Origin: Candidimonas nitroreducens | Lineage (GTDB): Bacteria > Pseudomonadota > Gammaproteobacteria > Burkholderiales > Burkholderiaceae_B | Length of the DNA stretch: 64,000 nt | Reading direction: 5' to 3' | Assembly (NCBI RefSeq): GCF_002209565.1 | Contig: NZ_NJIH01000003.1 | Span: 124,001-188,000 of the forward strand | Shown: one piece after another, positions 19,034-27,970 of the stretch | How the letters are laid out: each line of letters starts with the position of its first letter | How positions within the stretch are numbered: position 1 is the stretch's first letter | Made by a program: the position numbers and the translations under genes | The notes under the pieces: model-generated | Told to the model about the DNA's origin: nothing | Databases searched by the model: none | What the model saw: the letters and a program-made list of their open reading frames with translations, nothing else

Positions 19034-19945
19034 ATGCGCCTAGTCACCTACCGCTCCCACGTACAAGACCGCGCCCGCCTGGGCGCCATCGTCGACGGCC
19101 TGGTCGTCGACCTGCAGCGCCTGGGCGCCGCGGCGCAAATGGCGCTGCCCGGCGACATGCTGTCCTTCATCGACCTGGGGCCGGGCGCAGTGCAGACCGT
19201 CACGGCGCTGCTGCAGGAACATCGCGGCCGCTGGCCCATAGGCGTGGCGGTGCCGCTGGCCAATGTGCGGCTGCTGGCGCCCATTCCACGGCCGCGCAAG
19301 AACATCTTCGGCATCGGGCTGAACTACGTCGAGCACGTGGAAGAATCCAGCCGCTCGCTGGACACCTCGGCCGACCTGCCCAAGCAGCCCATCATTTTCT
19401 CCAAGCCGCCCACCTGCGTCATCGGGCCGGACGACGCCATCGAGCACGACGCCAAGATCACCCAGCAGCTGGACTGGGAAGTGGAACTGGCCGCCATCAT
19501 CGGCACGCGCGCCAAGCGCATCGAAGAAAAAGACGCCTTGTCGCACGTGTTCGGCTACAGCCTGATGCTGGACATGAGCGCGCGCGACTGCCGCCGCGCC
19601 GGCCAATGGATCTACTCCAAGGGCCTGGACACCTACGCGCCCTTCGGGCCCTGCATCGTCACCGCCGACGAGATCCCCGACCCCCAGACTCTGGATCTCT
19701 GGCTCAAGGTCAACGGCGAGATCAAGCAGCAATCGAACACCCGCTACATGCTGTTCAACGTGGCGCATCTGATCACCGACATCAGCGCCGGCATCGCGCT
19801 GGATCCGGGCGACATCATCGCCACCGGCACGCCCTCGGGCGTGGGCGCCGGCCGCAACCCGCAGGAATGGCTCTGGCCCGGCGACGTGGTCGAGGCCTGC
19901 GTCGAGGGCATAGGCACGCTGCGGCACCCGGTCGTCGCAGTCTGA
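19034..19945 (+). CDS. Fumarylacetoacetate hydrolase (FAH) family protein
   Basis: 303 aa. The N-terminal part (1-80) is variable; the FAH catalytic domain runs from about residue 95 (NIFGIGLNYVEHVEE) to the end and includes the metal ligands in LDWEVELAAIIG and the block IATGTPSGVGAG. Such enzymes hydrolyse C-C bonds of acylpyruvates or act as hydratases. It lies 160 bases after the cupin gene and may handle a ring-cleavage product. A second, shorter FAH protein at 44429-45127 fits fumarylpyruvate hydrolase better, so this one may have another substrate. The ATG at 19034 follows CAGGAAA. Confidence 0.85.
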   Translation: MRLVTYRSHVQDRARLGAIVDGLVVDLQRLGAAAQMALPGDMLSFIDLGPGAVQTVTALLQEHRGRWPIGVAVPLANVRLLAPIPRPRKNIFGIGLNYVEHVEESSRSLDTSADLPKQPIIFSKPPTCVIGPDDAIEHDAKITQQLDWEVELAAIIGTRAKRIEEKDALSHVFGYSLMLDMSARDCRRAGQWIYSKGLDTYAPFGPCIVTADEIPDPQTLDLWLKVNGEIKQQSNTRYMLFNVAHLITDISAGIALDPGDIIATGTPSGVGAGRNPQEWLWPGDVVEACVEGIGTLRHPVVAV

Positions 19946-19951
19946 CACGGA

Positions 19952-20060
19952 TTCGCGATCAAAAAAGATAAGCCCTTGCTTCGCCTTGCGTGCTACTCGT
20001 GTTGTTCTCCGGCTTCGCGCCTTGTTCTCTCGACGCAGCTGCCGTCTTGATCGCAAACCC
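19952..20060. repeat. Diverged intergenic repeat related to the core of the 226-bp element
   Basis: The stretch is bounded by GCGATCAA (near 19957) and TTGATCGC (near 20047). Its middle (about 19978-20020) aligns with the complement of 12410-12465: both carry GCTTCGC, TTGC, GT-CTA, GTGT and a second CTTCGC in the same order and nearly the same spacing. It separates the FAH and nitrilase genes. The match is by eye and includes small gaps. Confidence 0.4.
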
Positions 20061-20112
20061 GCAGGGCACCGACCGCAACCTCACAACCCAGACCACAGAC
20101 AAGGAACACCCC

Positions 20113-21150
20113 ATGCTCGATCTTCCCGTCGTCAAGGTAGCCGCCGTACAGGCGGCTCCGGTCTTCCTCGACACCGAGGCCACCGTAGACAAGGCCTGCG
20201 CACTCATCGCCCAGGCCGCCGCCGAGGGCGCATCCCTGGTCGCCTTTCCCGAAGTCTTCGTGCCGGGCTACCCCTACTGGAACTGGATCATGAACCCGGT
20301 GGAAGGCAGCCCCTGGTTCGAGAAGCTGTGCCGCTGCGCCATCGAAATCCCCGGGCCCGAAATCCAGCGCATCGCCCAGGCCGCCCGCGCCCATGGCACG
20401 CACGTGGTCATCGGCGTGAACGAGCGCAGCGCCACCGGCATAGGCACCTTGTACAACACCCTGGTGTTCATCGGCCCCGACGGCCGCGTGCTGGGCCGCC
20501 ACCGCAAGCTGATCCCCACCTGGGCCGAAAAGCTCACCTGGGCCAATGGCGACGGCGCCTCGCTGCGCGTCTACGACACGGCCATCGGCAAGCTCGGCGG
20601 CCTGGCCTGCGGCGAGAACACCAATACGCTGGCGCGCTTCAGCCTGCTGGCGCAAGGCGAACTGCTGCACGTGGCCAGCTACATCTCGCTGCCGGTGGCG
20701 CCGCCCGACTACGACATGGCCGAGGCCATCAAGGTGCGCGCCATGGCGCACTCCTTCGAGGGCAAGGTCTTTACCGTGGTGTCCTGCTCCACCATATCCG
20801 AAGAAATCATCCAGGCCTTCGCCGCCACGCATCCCCAATCGGAGGCGATGCTCAGGCGCCGCAACAGCGCCTTTTCGGGGGTGATCGGCCCCGACGGCCG
20901 CAGCGTCGGCCAGCCGCTGATCGACGACGAAGGCATTGTCTACGCCGAAGCCGACCTGTCGCGCTGCATACAGCCGCGCCAGATGCACGACATCACCGGC
21001 CACTACAACCGCTTCGACATCTTCGACCTGCGGGTCGACCGCCGCAGCCGCCAGCCGGCGCAATTCCTCGATCCCGATGCGCAGGCCGCGGCCGGCGGCC
21101 CCGAGGCAGACGCGGACGGAGATCGCACCGCCCGCGATGCGGGCCAGTGA
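20113..21150 (+). CDS. Nitrilase
   Basis: 345 aa, carbon-nitrogen hydrolase superfamily. The catalytic triad is E47 in VAFPEVFVPGYP, K132 in RHRKLIPTWAEK and C166 in GGLACGENTNTL. The CGEN context is that of true nitrilases, which convert R-CN to the acid and ammonia, rather than of amidases. The tail after about residue 320 is low-complexity. The ATG at 20113 follows AAGGAA by 6 bases. It follows the FAH gene by 167 bases and precedes a GntR regulator; an aromatic or aliphatic nitrile could feed the adjacent acid catabolism, but no substrate is shown. Confidence 0.88.
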   Translation: MLDLPVVKVAAVQAAPVFLDTEATVDKACALIAQAAAEGASLVAFPEVFVPGYPYWNWIMNPVEGSPWFEKLCRCAIEIPGPEIQRIAQAARAHGTHVVIGVNERSATGIGTLYNTLVFIGPDGRVLGRHRKLIPTWAEKLTWANGDGASLRVYDTAIGKLGGLACGENTNTLARFSLLAQGELLHVASYISLPVAPPDYDMAEAIKVRAMAHSFEGKVFTVVSCSTISEEIIQAFAATHPQSEAMLRRRNSAFSGVIGPDGRSVGQPLIDDEGIVYAEADLSRCIQPRQMHDITGHYNRFDIFDLRVDRRSRQPAQFLDPDAQAAAGGPEADADGDRTARDAGQ

Positions 21151-21307
21151 GCGTTAAACTGGCTCGCCCGCTACATCAACAACACGCCCGGCCCCCGCGG
21201 CCGCGCCCCTGACCACGTATCCAGACCATGCCCATACCCACGCGGCCGCGCCAACGGCGCACACCTTCCCAGCGGAAGCAGGCCGGACAGCGGCAAAGGG
21301 GTACATC

Positions 21308-22036
21308 ATGAACATGTCCGCCACGCCGAACGCAGCCCCCGACGAGAAATCCACCACGCTGGCCGAGCAGGCCTACCTGAACCTCAAGCGGGACATCATG
21401 GACGGGGTGCTCGCACCCGGCCAGCCTCTGCGTCTGGAATTCCTGAAACAAAAGTACCACCTGAGCTTCTCGCCCCTGCGCGAGGCCCTCAACCGCCTGC
21501 AAAGCGAGCGCCTGGTGGACGCCTTCGCGCTCAAGGGCTTCCGCGTGTCGCCGCTGTCGACCAAGGAGATGTGGGACGCCATCAACGCCCGCATCCTCAT
21601 CGACTGCGAAGCCCTGCGCCGCTCCATCGCCGCGGGTTCGGACGACTGGGAATCGCGCATCGTGGCCGCCCTGCACGCCCTGGATCGCGCCACCGGGAAA
21701 ACCGCGGCACCCGACGAACTGCAGGCCCACCACGACCTGGTCGAACAGCGCCACCTGGCCCTGCATCGCGCCCTCATCGACGCCTGCGACTCGCGCTGGC
21801 TGCTGGATTTTTCGATGACGCTGTACGTGCAGACCGAGCGCTACCGCAGGCCGATGCTGCTCAACCTGCCCAAATCGGCGACCCCGCGCGACGTCTCGCG
21901 CGAACACCACGAAATCGTCGCCGCCACCTTGCAGCGCGACGCCGGGCAGGCCTGCGGGCTGCTGGCGCAGCACTACAGCCGCACGGCGCAACTGATCGAG
22001 CAGTCGCTGGGCGGGGCAAACGCGCCGCAGCGGTAA
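21308..22036 (+). CDS. GntR-family regulator, FCD (FadR-like) subfamily
   Basis: 242 aa. A winged HTH (residues about 18-80, including FSPLREALNRLQSERLV) is followed by an all-helical FCD ligand domain (about 90-225) with the metal-binding-like ERHLALHRAL and EHHEIV histidines. Such regulators usually repress catabolic genes and release DNA on binding a carboxylate. It lies 157 bases after the nitrilase in the same direction and may control that gene set. Confidence 0.87.
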   Translation: MNMSATPNAAPDEKSTTLAEQAYLNLKRDIMDGVLAPGQPLRLEFLKQKYHLSFSPLREALNRLQSERLVDAFALKGFRVSPLSTKEMWDAINARILIDCEALRRSIAAGSDDWESRIVAALHALDRATGKTAAPDELQAHHDLVEQRHLALHRALIDACDSRWLLDFSMTLYVQTERYRRPMLLNLPKSATPRDVSREHHEIVAATLQRDAGQACGLLAQHYSRTAQLIEQSLGGANAPQR

Positions 22037-22123
22037 GGCGGCACAATCGCCCGGCTGCGGCATCGCACCCGCAGGGCAGCCGGCACGGCATGCCTGCTGC
22101 GTGGGGCACTGTTTCAGCGGGCC

Positions 22124-22149
22124 AGGGCCTGTTCACACTAACAGGCCCT
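22124..22149. repeat. Deleted copy of the 106-bp palindromic repeat
   Basis: The 18-base end AGGGCCTGTTCACACTAA (22124-22141) is followed at once by CAGGCCCT (22142-22149), the outermost 8 bases of the opposite end. It looks like a copy that lost its middle and most of one arm. Its last bases supply the TAG stop of the neighbouring reductase gene on the minus strand. Confidence 0.6.
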
Positions 22150-23077
22150 ATATATCCAGCGTAAGCGTTGCGGTTCGCGCGCCCGAGCAGCACACCATGA
22201 CGGAATCGTTGGCATCCCTCTCCTCTTGAGTCAGGAACTGATCCCGGTGGTCGGGCACCCCTGCGAGCACGGGTGTGCGGCAACTGCCGCAGATACCTTC
22301 CATGCAGGCGAACCCTACATCGACTCCGGCGCCCAACAGCGCGTCCAGCATGGTCTCGCCCGCCGCGACCTGGATGACTTTCCCGCTGCGTTGAAGCCGC
22401 AGTTGATACCCGCCGTCACACGCCGCCTTGGCATCCGAGGCGAAGTACTCGAAGTGCATGCGCTCGCCCAAGTGCCCGCCTTGCTCGCGAAACGCCGCGA
22501 GCAGCCCCGAGGGGCCGCAGCAATAGACGTGCGCGTCAGGCGGCGCGTCGGCGATAAGGCTTTTTAGATCGAGGCGTGGGGTGGATGGCTCGTCATCGAT
22601 CGTGAGATGCACGTTCGGCAGACCATCCAGCCGCTCCAGGAACGCGGCGCGGTTGCGGCTGCGCACAGCGTAGTGCAGCTCCCACGAGCGTCCCAGGCTC
22701 TGCAGCCTGCACAGCATCGACAGCATGGGCGTGATGCCGATGCCGCCGGCAATCAATATGGTATGGCCGGCGTCTTCCTTGAGCGGAAACAGGTTTCTGG
22801 GTTCCGAAATTTCAATGACCTGCCCAGGCCTCCAATACTCGTGGATGTGCTGCGATCCTCCCCTGCTCTCGGGGTCGAGCTGCACTCCGATTTCGTATAC
22901 ATCGCCTTGTGCGGGAGAGTTGAGCAGCGAGTAATTGCGTTTCAAGCCGGGCTTCAGGTCGACCTCGATATGAGCGCCCGCGGTGAATGCCGGCAAAGAC
23001 TCTTGACGCAACGGCTCCAGGCGAAACCCCAGGATGTGGTCGGCTTCCCAGCATATGGATCGAATTCTCACTTGCAT
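22148..23077 (-). CDS. Phthalate-dioxygenase-type reductase (FMN, NADH, [2Fe-2S])
   Basis: 309 aa. In order: an FMN-binding beta-barrel with RNYSLLNSP (about residues 1-100), a NAD-binding domain starting ILIAGGIGITPMLSML (about 105-220), and a C-terminal plant-type [2Fe-2S] ferredoxin domain with CMEGICGSC and a later cysteine pair. This is the PDR/VanB architecture that passes electrons from NADH to a single-component Rieske oxygenase. It is the only such reductase in the window and probably serves the Rieske oxygenases at 26644 and 32912. Its stop codon lies in the small repeat at 22124-22149. Confidence 0.9.
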   Translation of the reverse strand: MQVRIRSICWEADHILGFRLEPLRQESLPAFTAGAHIEVDLKPGLKRNYSLLNSPAQGDVYEIGVQLDPESRGGSQHIHEYWRPGQVIEISEPRNLFPLKEDAGHTILIAGGIGITPMLSMLCRLQSLGRSWELHYAVRSRNRAAFLERLDGLPNVHLTIDDEPSTPRLDLKSLIADAPPDAHVYCCGPSGLLAAFREQGGHLGERMHFEYFASDAKAACDGGYQLRLQRSGKVIQVAAGETMLDALLGAGVDVGFACMEGICGSCRTPVLAGVPDHRDQFLTQEERDANDSVMVCCSGARTATLTLDI

Positions 23078-23238
23078 TGCATTACTCCTAAATCGCTACC
23101 GCCAACCGAACGAGACTCAAAACGGCTCGCGGCCATTCAATAATCGGAAGATTCAACCGGGTACTTGGCACATATTTCGTTTTCCCTGCTATCGTTAGGC
23201 TTGATGCGTGGATCACGCCACACCGCGAGACCGCCTAA

Positions 23239-24471
23239 ATGCAAAATGAAATGACCAGCGTCTTTCAACTGAATTTGCGACATATTCGCGGGCTGATCGC
23301 GGTTCACGAGTACGGCAGCATCAGCGCCGCCGCAATGGCGATCGGCCTGAGCCAGCCTGCGCTGACCCAAGGGATCCTCAAACTGGAAAGCCAGCTCGGA
23401 GAGGTGCTGTTCGAGCGCCGCCCCGACGGCATCGAGGCCACTGCGGCGGGGCGCCTCGTGCTCGAACGAGCCGCCGCGAGCATGCGCCACCTGGCCGCCG
23501 GCAGCCGATTGATCGCGGGCGCCAATTTCGAACCCGATCGCCGGCTGACGATGACACAGCTGCGCGCTTTCCTTGGGCTGTCGAAGGCCGGGAGCTTTGC
23601 GGCGACCGGCACCGATCTGGGCCTGTCGCAGACGGCCGTGCACCGCGCGGTGCACGAACTCGAGGACGCGCTGGGCCGCAAGCTCGTAGAGCGCCGAGGC
23701 CGAGGCGTGCACATGACTTTTCTGGGGCGCCGCTTTGCGCGCAGCTGCCGGCTGGCAGCCAAAGAGCTGCAAGCGGCCTTGTCCGAGCTGGGCCTGGATC
23801 CACAAAACCCGGTGATCTCGATCGGCACCACGCCGCTGGCGCGGGCGTTCCTCGTGCCAGAGGCCATATCGCTGATGATGGCCGAGAAGTATCCCGCCAG
23901 CTTTCGCGTGCTGGAAGGGGACTGGGGCGACCTGGTCGAGTCCCTGCGCGACGGCGTGATCGACTTCATTGTTGGCGAACTGCCCGCGGCCGGGGTTCCC
24001 GATCTTGAATGCTCATCGCTATACACCGAGGCGCCGATAATCGTTGCCGGACATCAGCACGCGCTTGCCGGCAAGGGAAATCCGCCTCATAGAACGCTTG
24101 CCTCTTATCCATGGATCATCGCTCCCGAGACCTCGCCGCTGCGCGCGGAATGGGAACGGCTGTTTCCCGGAAAGCGGCCGGAAACGCCCGTCGAGTGCGG
24201 CTCGATCATGATCATCGGCAGGCTGCTCACCAGCAGCGACATGCTGACCCTGGCAATGCCCGACCAGGTGGCCTTGCAGATCCGCAACGGTCTGCTTGCC
24301 CGCATCGGAGAACCCCTGAAGGGCAGCACGCCCACGATCGGGGTCACCATGCGCCAAAGCTGGCACCCGACCAATGCGCAGCGGCACTTCCTCGATCTTT
24401 TGAGCTTTGCCCTGATGGGCGTCGGCGAGACCGCCAGCCGCAAGCCGATGATCGAGGCGCCCTGGGTGTGA
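23239..24471 (+). CDS. LysR-family regulator with two N-terminal HTH domains
   Basis: 410 aa, about 100 longer than a usual LysR protein. HTH 1 spans residues about 11-70 (GSISAAAMAIGLSQPALTQG, then LFERRPDGIEATAAG). HTH 2 spans about 104-162 (GSFAATGTDLGLSQTAVHRA, then LVERRGRGVHMT). A single substrate-binding domain follows from about residue 190. It is divergent from the Rieske reductase (161-base spacer) and upstream of the GntR gene, so the Rieske/CoA cluster is the likely target. The reading frame is continuous, so the duplication is not an assembly artefact of two fused frames. Confidence 0.88.
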   Translation: MQNEMTSVFQLNLRHIRGLIAVHEYGSISAAAMAIGLSQPALTQGILKLESQLGEVLFERRPDGIEATAAGRLVLERAAASMRHLAAGSRLIAGANFEPDRRLTMTQLRAFLGLSKAGSFAATGTDLGLSQTAVHRAVHELEDALGRKLVERRGRGVHMTFLGRRFARSCRLAAKELQAALSELGLDPQNPVISIGTTPLARAFLVPEAISLMMAEKYPASFRVLEGDWGDLVESLRDGVIDFIVGELPAAGVPDLECSSLYTEAPIIVAGHQHALAGKGNPPHRTLASYPWIIAPETSPLRAEWERLFPGKRPETPVECGSIMIIGRLLTSSDMLTLAMPDQVALQIRNGLLARIGEPLKGSTPTIGVTMRQSWHPTNAQRHFLDLLSFALMGVGETASRKPMIEAPWV

Positions 24472-24495
24472 GCCTGCCTTCCGGGCATGGGTTTC

Positions 24496-24514
24496 TGGTA
24501 GAATGATCGAACCA
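24496..24514. promoter_or_regulatory. Possible operator upstream of the GntR gene
   Basis: TGGT (24496-24499) and ACCA (24511-24514) form an inverted repeat of 19 bases overall, 21 bases before the GntR start. FadR-type GntR operators often have TGGT/ACCA half-sites. It shares TGGTAGA with the candidate operator at 31881-31899. Autoregulation is an inference. Confidence 0.3.
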
Positions 24515-24534
24515 ATATAGCTTTTGCTCTAGCC

Positions 24535-25257
24535 ATGGAATTTTCCGCAATCGCACCGGCACGAGCCGTTGACGAGATCGCCTCGCAGGTCAGGGACATG
24601 ATCGCGGCGGGCGCGCTCAAGCCCGGAGACCGCCTGCCGTCCGAACGCGACCTGTCCGCACGGCTGCGCGTAAGCCGCAATACCTTGCGCGAAGCCCTGC
24701 GTGCGCTCGAGCACGGCGGCATCATAGAAATGCGCAAGGGCGCTACGGGCGGCGCCTTCGTCCGCCCGGGCAGCTCTGGGGCAATCGTCAACGGCATGCG
24801 CGATCTGTACCACCTCGGCGCCATCACGCCCGCAGAACTGACCGAGGCGCGTGTGTGGCTCAGCGAGGTGGTGGTGCGCGTCGCCAGCGACAGGGCCACA
24901 GAAGAAGACTTCGCCGCCCTCGAGGCCAATGTCGATGCGGCGTCGAAAGCGGCCAACTTCGACGAGCGCGCCAAGCACAACCGGGAATTCCACATCATCC
25001 TGGCCCGCGCAACGCGCAATCCCATACTGGTGATAACAATGGAAGGCATCGTCGAGGTCTTTGCCCAGTTCATTGCGCAGATCGGCCCCAGCGACAACAC
25101 TTTCATCCTGCCATCGCGCAGGCGCTTCATCAAGCACCTGCGCGCCCGGGACGCGGCGGCGGCCGCCGCCGAAATGAGCAAGGCCCTGGTGCGCCTCCAA
25201 ACAAAGTACATGGCCCAATGGAGCGCCCGCTCGGCAGCCGGCCAGGCGGCCGACTGA
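24535..25257 (+). CDS. GntR-family regulator, FCD (FadR-like) subfamily
   Basis: 240 aa. The winged HTH (residues about 10-75) contains LPSERDLSARLRVSRNTLRE and a FadR-like turn GATGGAFV; the FCD domain (about 95-225) follows. It is convergent with the CaiB-type transferase gene (47-base gap). A candidate repressor of the minus-strand Rieske/CoA block, whose promoters carry a common inverted repeat. Confidence 0.88.
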   Translation: MEFSAIAPARAVDEIASQVRDMIAAGALKPGDRLPSERDLSARLRVSRNTLREALRALEHGGIIEMRKGATGGAFVRPGSSGAIVNGMRDLYHLGAITPAELTEARVWLSEVVVRVASDRATEEDFAALEANVDAASKAANFDERAKHNREFHIILARATRNPILVITMEGIVEVFAQFIAQIGPSDNTFILPSRRRFIKHLRARDAAAAAAEMSKALVRLQTKYMAQWSARSAAGQAAD

Positions 25258-25304
25258 GCATCCGGCGCCGACAGGCACAGATCGAACAGGCAGCCGCATC
25301 GCCA

Positions 25305-26627
25305 TCATTGAATCGGCGACTCGCTTTCGCCAGTCGTAGCGGGTATGCGCATGCCGAAGGCGCCCGAGCGGGCCATCTCGGCAATTTTCTCTGGCGCCCA
25401 GCCAAGCACGTCTTGCAGAACTTCGCTCGTGTGCTGGCCGATTGCCGGCGCCGGGCTGGGATCCACCACCGGAGTGCGCGCATAGCGGATGGGCGAGGCA
25501 ATATTGGGGATTTGCCCCAGATCGGGGTGCGGAATGTGGGTGACCAGGTTGCGCGCCTGAGCTTCGGCGGAACGCATGGCCTGGCCCACGGTTCGCACCT
25601 CGCCGCAAGGAATCTGCGCCTGCCTCATGCGCGCCTGCCAGTGCAGCCACGGCTGCCGGCGGAACTCCTTGCCCAGCTCCTCGAATAGAAATTCGCGCCG
25701 CGCGATCCGGTCATTGCGCCCCTTGAGGCTGTCATCATTGGCGAGATCTTCGCGCTCGAGCACTTGTCCGACCAGCCGCTGGAAGATCTTGTCGTTTCCG
25801 CAGTTGATATAGAAAGAAGTGTCCGACGCCTCGAACACGCCGGAAGGACAAGTGTCGGAACTGGTATTGCCATGGCGCTGCGGCTCTTTGCCCGAGACCA
25901 GATGCTGCATGGTGGCCCAGCCTGTCATCAGCAGGCCGGTGTCGAATAACGCCACCTCGACGAACTGCCCTTCTCCCTGGCGTTCACGCGAAAAAAGCGC
26001 GCCCAGGATGGCGTTGGACACCATCATCGCAGTGCTGATGTCCATCACCGCCGCCGAGGCGCGCACCCCCATCCGGTCGGCATAGCCGTTCATCGAGACG
26101 AAGCCGCTTTCGGCCTGAACCACCGGGTCGAAGCCCAGGCGATCCGAGAATGGGCCTTCGCGCCCATAGGCCGAGACCGAGCAGTAGATCAGCTTCGGAT
26201 TGAGCGCGCGGCAGGTTTCGTAGCCGAGCCCCAGCCGCTTCATGACCCCTGTCGAGAAATTTTCGACCACCACGTCGGCATCGGCGATCAGGCCAAGGGC
26301 GACCTCTATGCCGGCGGGCGACTTCAGGTCGAGGGCCACGCTGCGCTTGTTCCGATTGCTCCAGAGGAACGGGCCTCCTTGTGCCTCGAGGCCGGGCACG
26401 GCGGGCGGGTAATAGCGCAGCTCGTCGCCGCGCTCGGGAGCCTCGATCTTGACGACATCGGCACCCATGTCGGCCAGAAACATCGTGGCAAGAGGGCCCG
26501 CGATGAAGTGGGTGAAATCAACGACGCGGATTCCCTCCAGCGCGACCGGCGCGGCGGAAGGCCTCGGCCTGTAGGCGGGAAACTCTTGTGCCCGTTGAGA
26601 CAGCGTAGTGTTGTCGATAGCGCTCAT
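25305..26627 (-). CDS. CaiB/BaiF-type (class III) acyl-CoA:carboxylate CoA transferase
   Basis: 440 aa from the ATG at 26627. The N-terminal Rossmann part contains VVDFTHFIAGPLATMFLADM and ADVVKIEAPERGDELR. An aspartate in AVMDISTAMM occupies the region of the catalytic nucleophile of the family. Class III transferases activate an organic acid by exchanging CoA with another acyl-CoA without ATP. It follows Rieske oxygenase 1 by 16 bases on the same strand, so the hydroxylated product or its precursor is a likely substrate. An AMACR-type racemase activity is less likely than for the neighbour at 29719. Confidence 0.85.
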   Translation of the reverse strand: MSAIDNTTLSQRAQEFPAYRPRPSAAPVALEGIRVVDFTHFIAGPLATMFLADMGADVVKIEAPERGDELRYYPPAVPGLEAQGGPFLWSNRNKRSVALDLKSPAGIEVALGLIADADVVVENFSTGVMKRLGLGYETCRALNPKLIYCSVSAYGREGPFSDRLGFDPVVQAESGFVSMNGYADRMGVRASAAVMDISTAMMVSNAILGALFSRERQGEGQFVEVALFDTGLLMTGWATMQHLVSGKEPQRHGNTSSDTCPSGVFEASDTSFYINCGNDKIFQRLVGQVLEREDLANDDSLKGRNDRIARREFLFEELGKEFRRQPWLHWQARMRQAQIPCGEVRTVGQAMRSAEAQARNLVTHIPHPDLGQIPNIASPIRYARTPVVDPSPAPAIGQHTSEVLQDVLGWAPEKIAEMARSGAFGMRIPATTGESESPIQ

Positions 26628-26643
26628 GTTCGTTCTGCCTCCT

Positions 26644-27957
26644 TCATGGCGCGTAGCCGAAATCCTTGCCGGGCTCGGCGCGCATGAACTCGCCGCCCTC
26701 GGCCGCCCAGTCGCCATCTTTGGGAATCGTGATCGAAATGGCGCGAACCAAGTATTTTTGTTGCAGGCCGGCGGACGGCGGGCGCGCACCTTCTGCGGCG
26801 AGCTGCTTGACCGCTGCCAACAGCATGCGCCGGGTTCGAGCCACGCCGCTGTCGCTCACACCCAGATTTTCTTTGCTGCGATCATAGATGGGCGAGACCC
26901 CCGACTGGCAGGCGGCGTCCTGCAGCCACAGGCCCGGCATGCCCGCGTTGTATTTTCTGGCCAAGTCCGGCGAGTAGCCGTAGGCGTTCTCGCGGTTGTA
27001 CTTGCTCCAGTAGTTGTAATACGGATGAGTGATGGGCTTCGGCTCGAACGAGTTAAGGGAGGCGTGCCCCGTTTCCCTGCCGCCGTGGCCGGCCTCGAAC
27101 AAGCTGCGCGTCTTTTCGTACAGCGGCTGTGCCGGGTGATAAGAAAACATGATGCACAGCGTGTGCTCATCGTCGATCGGAACCCAGGCATGGCCGCTCA
27201 ACTCGGGGTATTGGGAAAACGGCGGAACCAGCGTCCAGAACGGCATGAGGAACTGATTGACGCGCACGTAGCTCTTGTCCTCGTCGAGCTTGCGGCGCGC
27301 CGCAATGTGCAAGCCGGCGTCGTGTTGCACCACCTCGAACTTGGGCGCCAGATCGGCCGCCTGCTTCCACTGGTCGATACTGCCGCCGGAATCCACCCGC
27401 CCATGCAGCATGGCCGCGTGCGCGGAATCGATCTCGCCTTCCAGCGCCTGCAGCCAGTTGCACTCCTGGATACGCATGGACACGTGGACGTTTTCAGGCG
27501 GCACCATGTTCCATTCCATTGCCGGCAATTCGGGGGGCGTCTCGTCCGGGCCCATGTATGCCCACAGAACGCCATTGCGCTCGCGCACGGAATAAGCCTT
27601 CACGCATACGCGGTTGAGCATGGGCGTATTTTCGGGCTCGGCCGGCATATCGTGGCATCGGCCGTCCACCGAGAACTTCCAGCCGTGGTAGATGCAGCGC
27701 AGGCCGCCTTCTTCGTTACGCGCAAAGACCAGTGGCGCGCCGCGGTGAGGACAGGCCTGATCCACCAGGCCGACACGGCCTTCGCTGTCCCGGAACGCCA
27801 CCAGATCCTCGCCCAGCAGGCGTACGCGATAAGGCTGTCCGTTGGCCGGGACATCCTTGGAAAGCAGGAAGGGGAGCCAGTACAGCCGCATCAATTCGCC
27901 CATGGCGGTCTTGGGGCCGACACGCACGAGCAGTTCATTGTCTTCGTGTTTCAGCAT
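26644..27957 (-). CDS. Rieske non-heme iron oxygenase, phthalate 4,5-dioxygenase type (copy 1)
   Basis: 437 aa. The Rieske domain (about 25-130) has CPHRG (C69, H71) and CIYHGW (C88, H91) for the [2Fe-2S] cluster. The catalytic domain has EGEIDSAHAAMLHG with D177, H180 and H185; the two histidines bind the mononuclear iron and the aspartate bridges to the next subunit. This is the single-component alpha3 oxygenase type, which needs a reductase such as that at 22148. A candidate operator lies only 14 bases upstream of the start. Substrate unknown; aromatic acids or O-demethylation substrates are typical. Confidence 0.9.
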   Translation of the reverse strand: MLKHEDNELLVRVGPKTAMGELMRLYWLPFLLSKDVPANGQPYRVRLLGEDLVAFRDSEGRVGLVDQACPHRGAPLVFARNEEGGLRCIYHGWKFSVDGRCHDMPAEPENTPMLNRVCVKAYSVRERNGVLWAYMGPDETPPELPAMEWNMVPPENVHVSMRIQECNWLQALEGEIDSAHAAMLHGRVDSGGSIDQWKQAADLAPKFEVVQHDAGLHIAARRKLDEDKSYVRVNQFLMPFWTLVPPFSQYPELSGHAWVPIDDEHTLCIMFSYHPAQPLYEKTRSLFEAGHGGRETGHASLNSFEPKPITHPYYNYWSKYNRENAYGYSPDLARKYNAGMPGLWLQDAACQSGVSPIYDRSKENLGVSDSGVARTRRMLLAAVKQLAAEGARPPSAGLQQKYLVRAISITIPKDGDWAAEGGEFMRAEPGKDFGYAP

Positions 27958-27970
27958 TTCCGTTAGCCTT

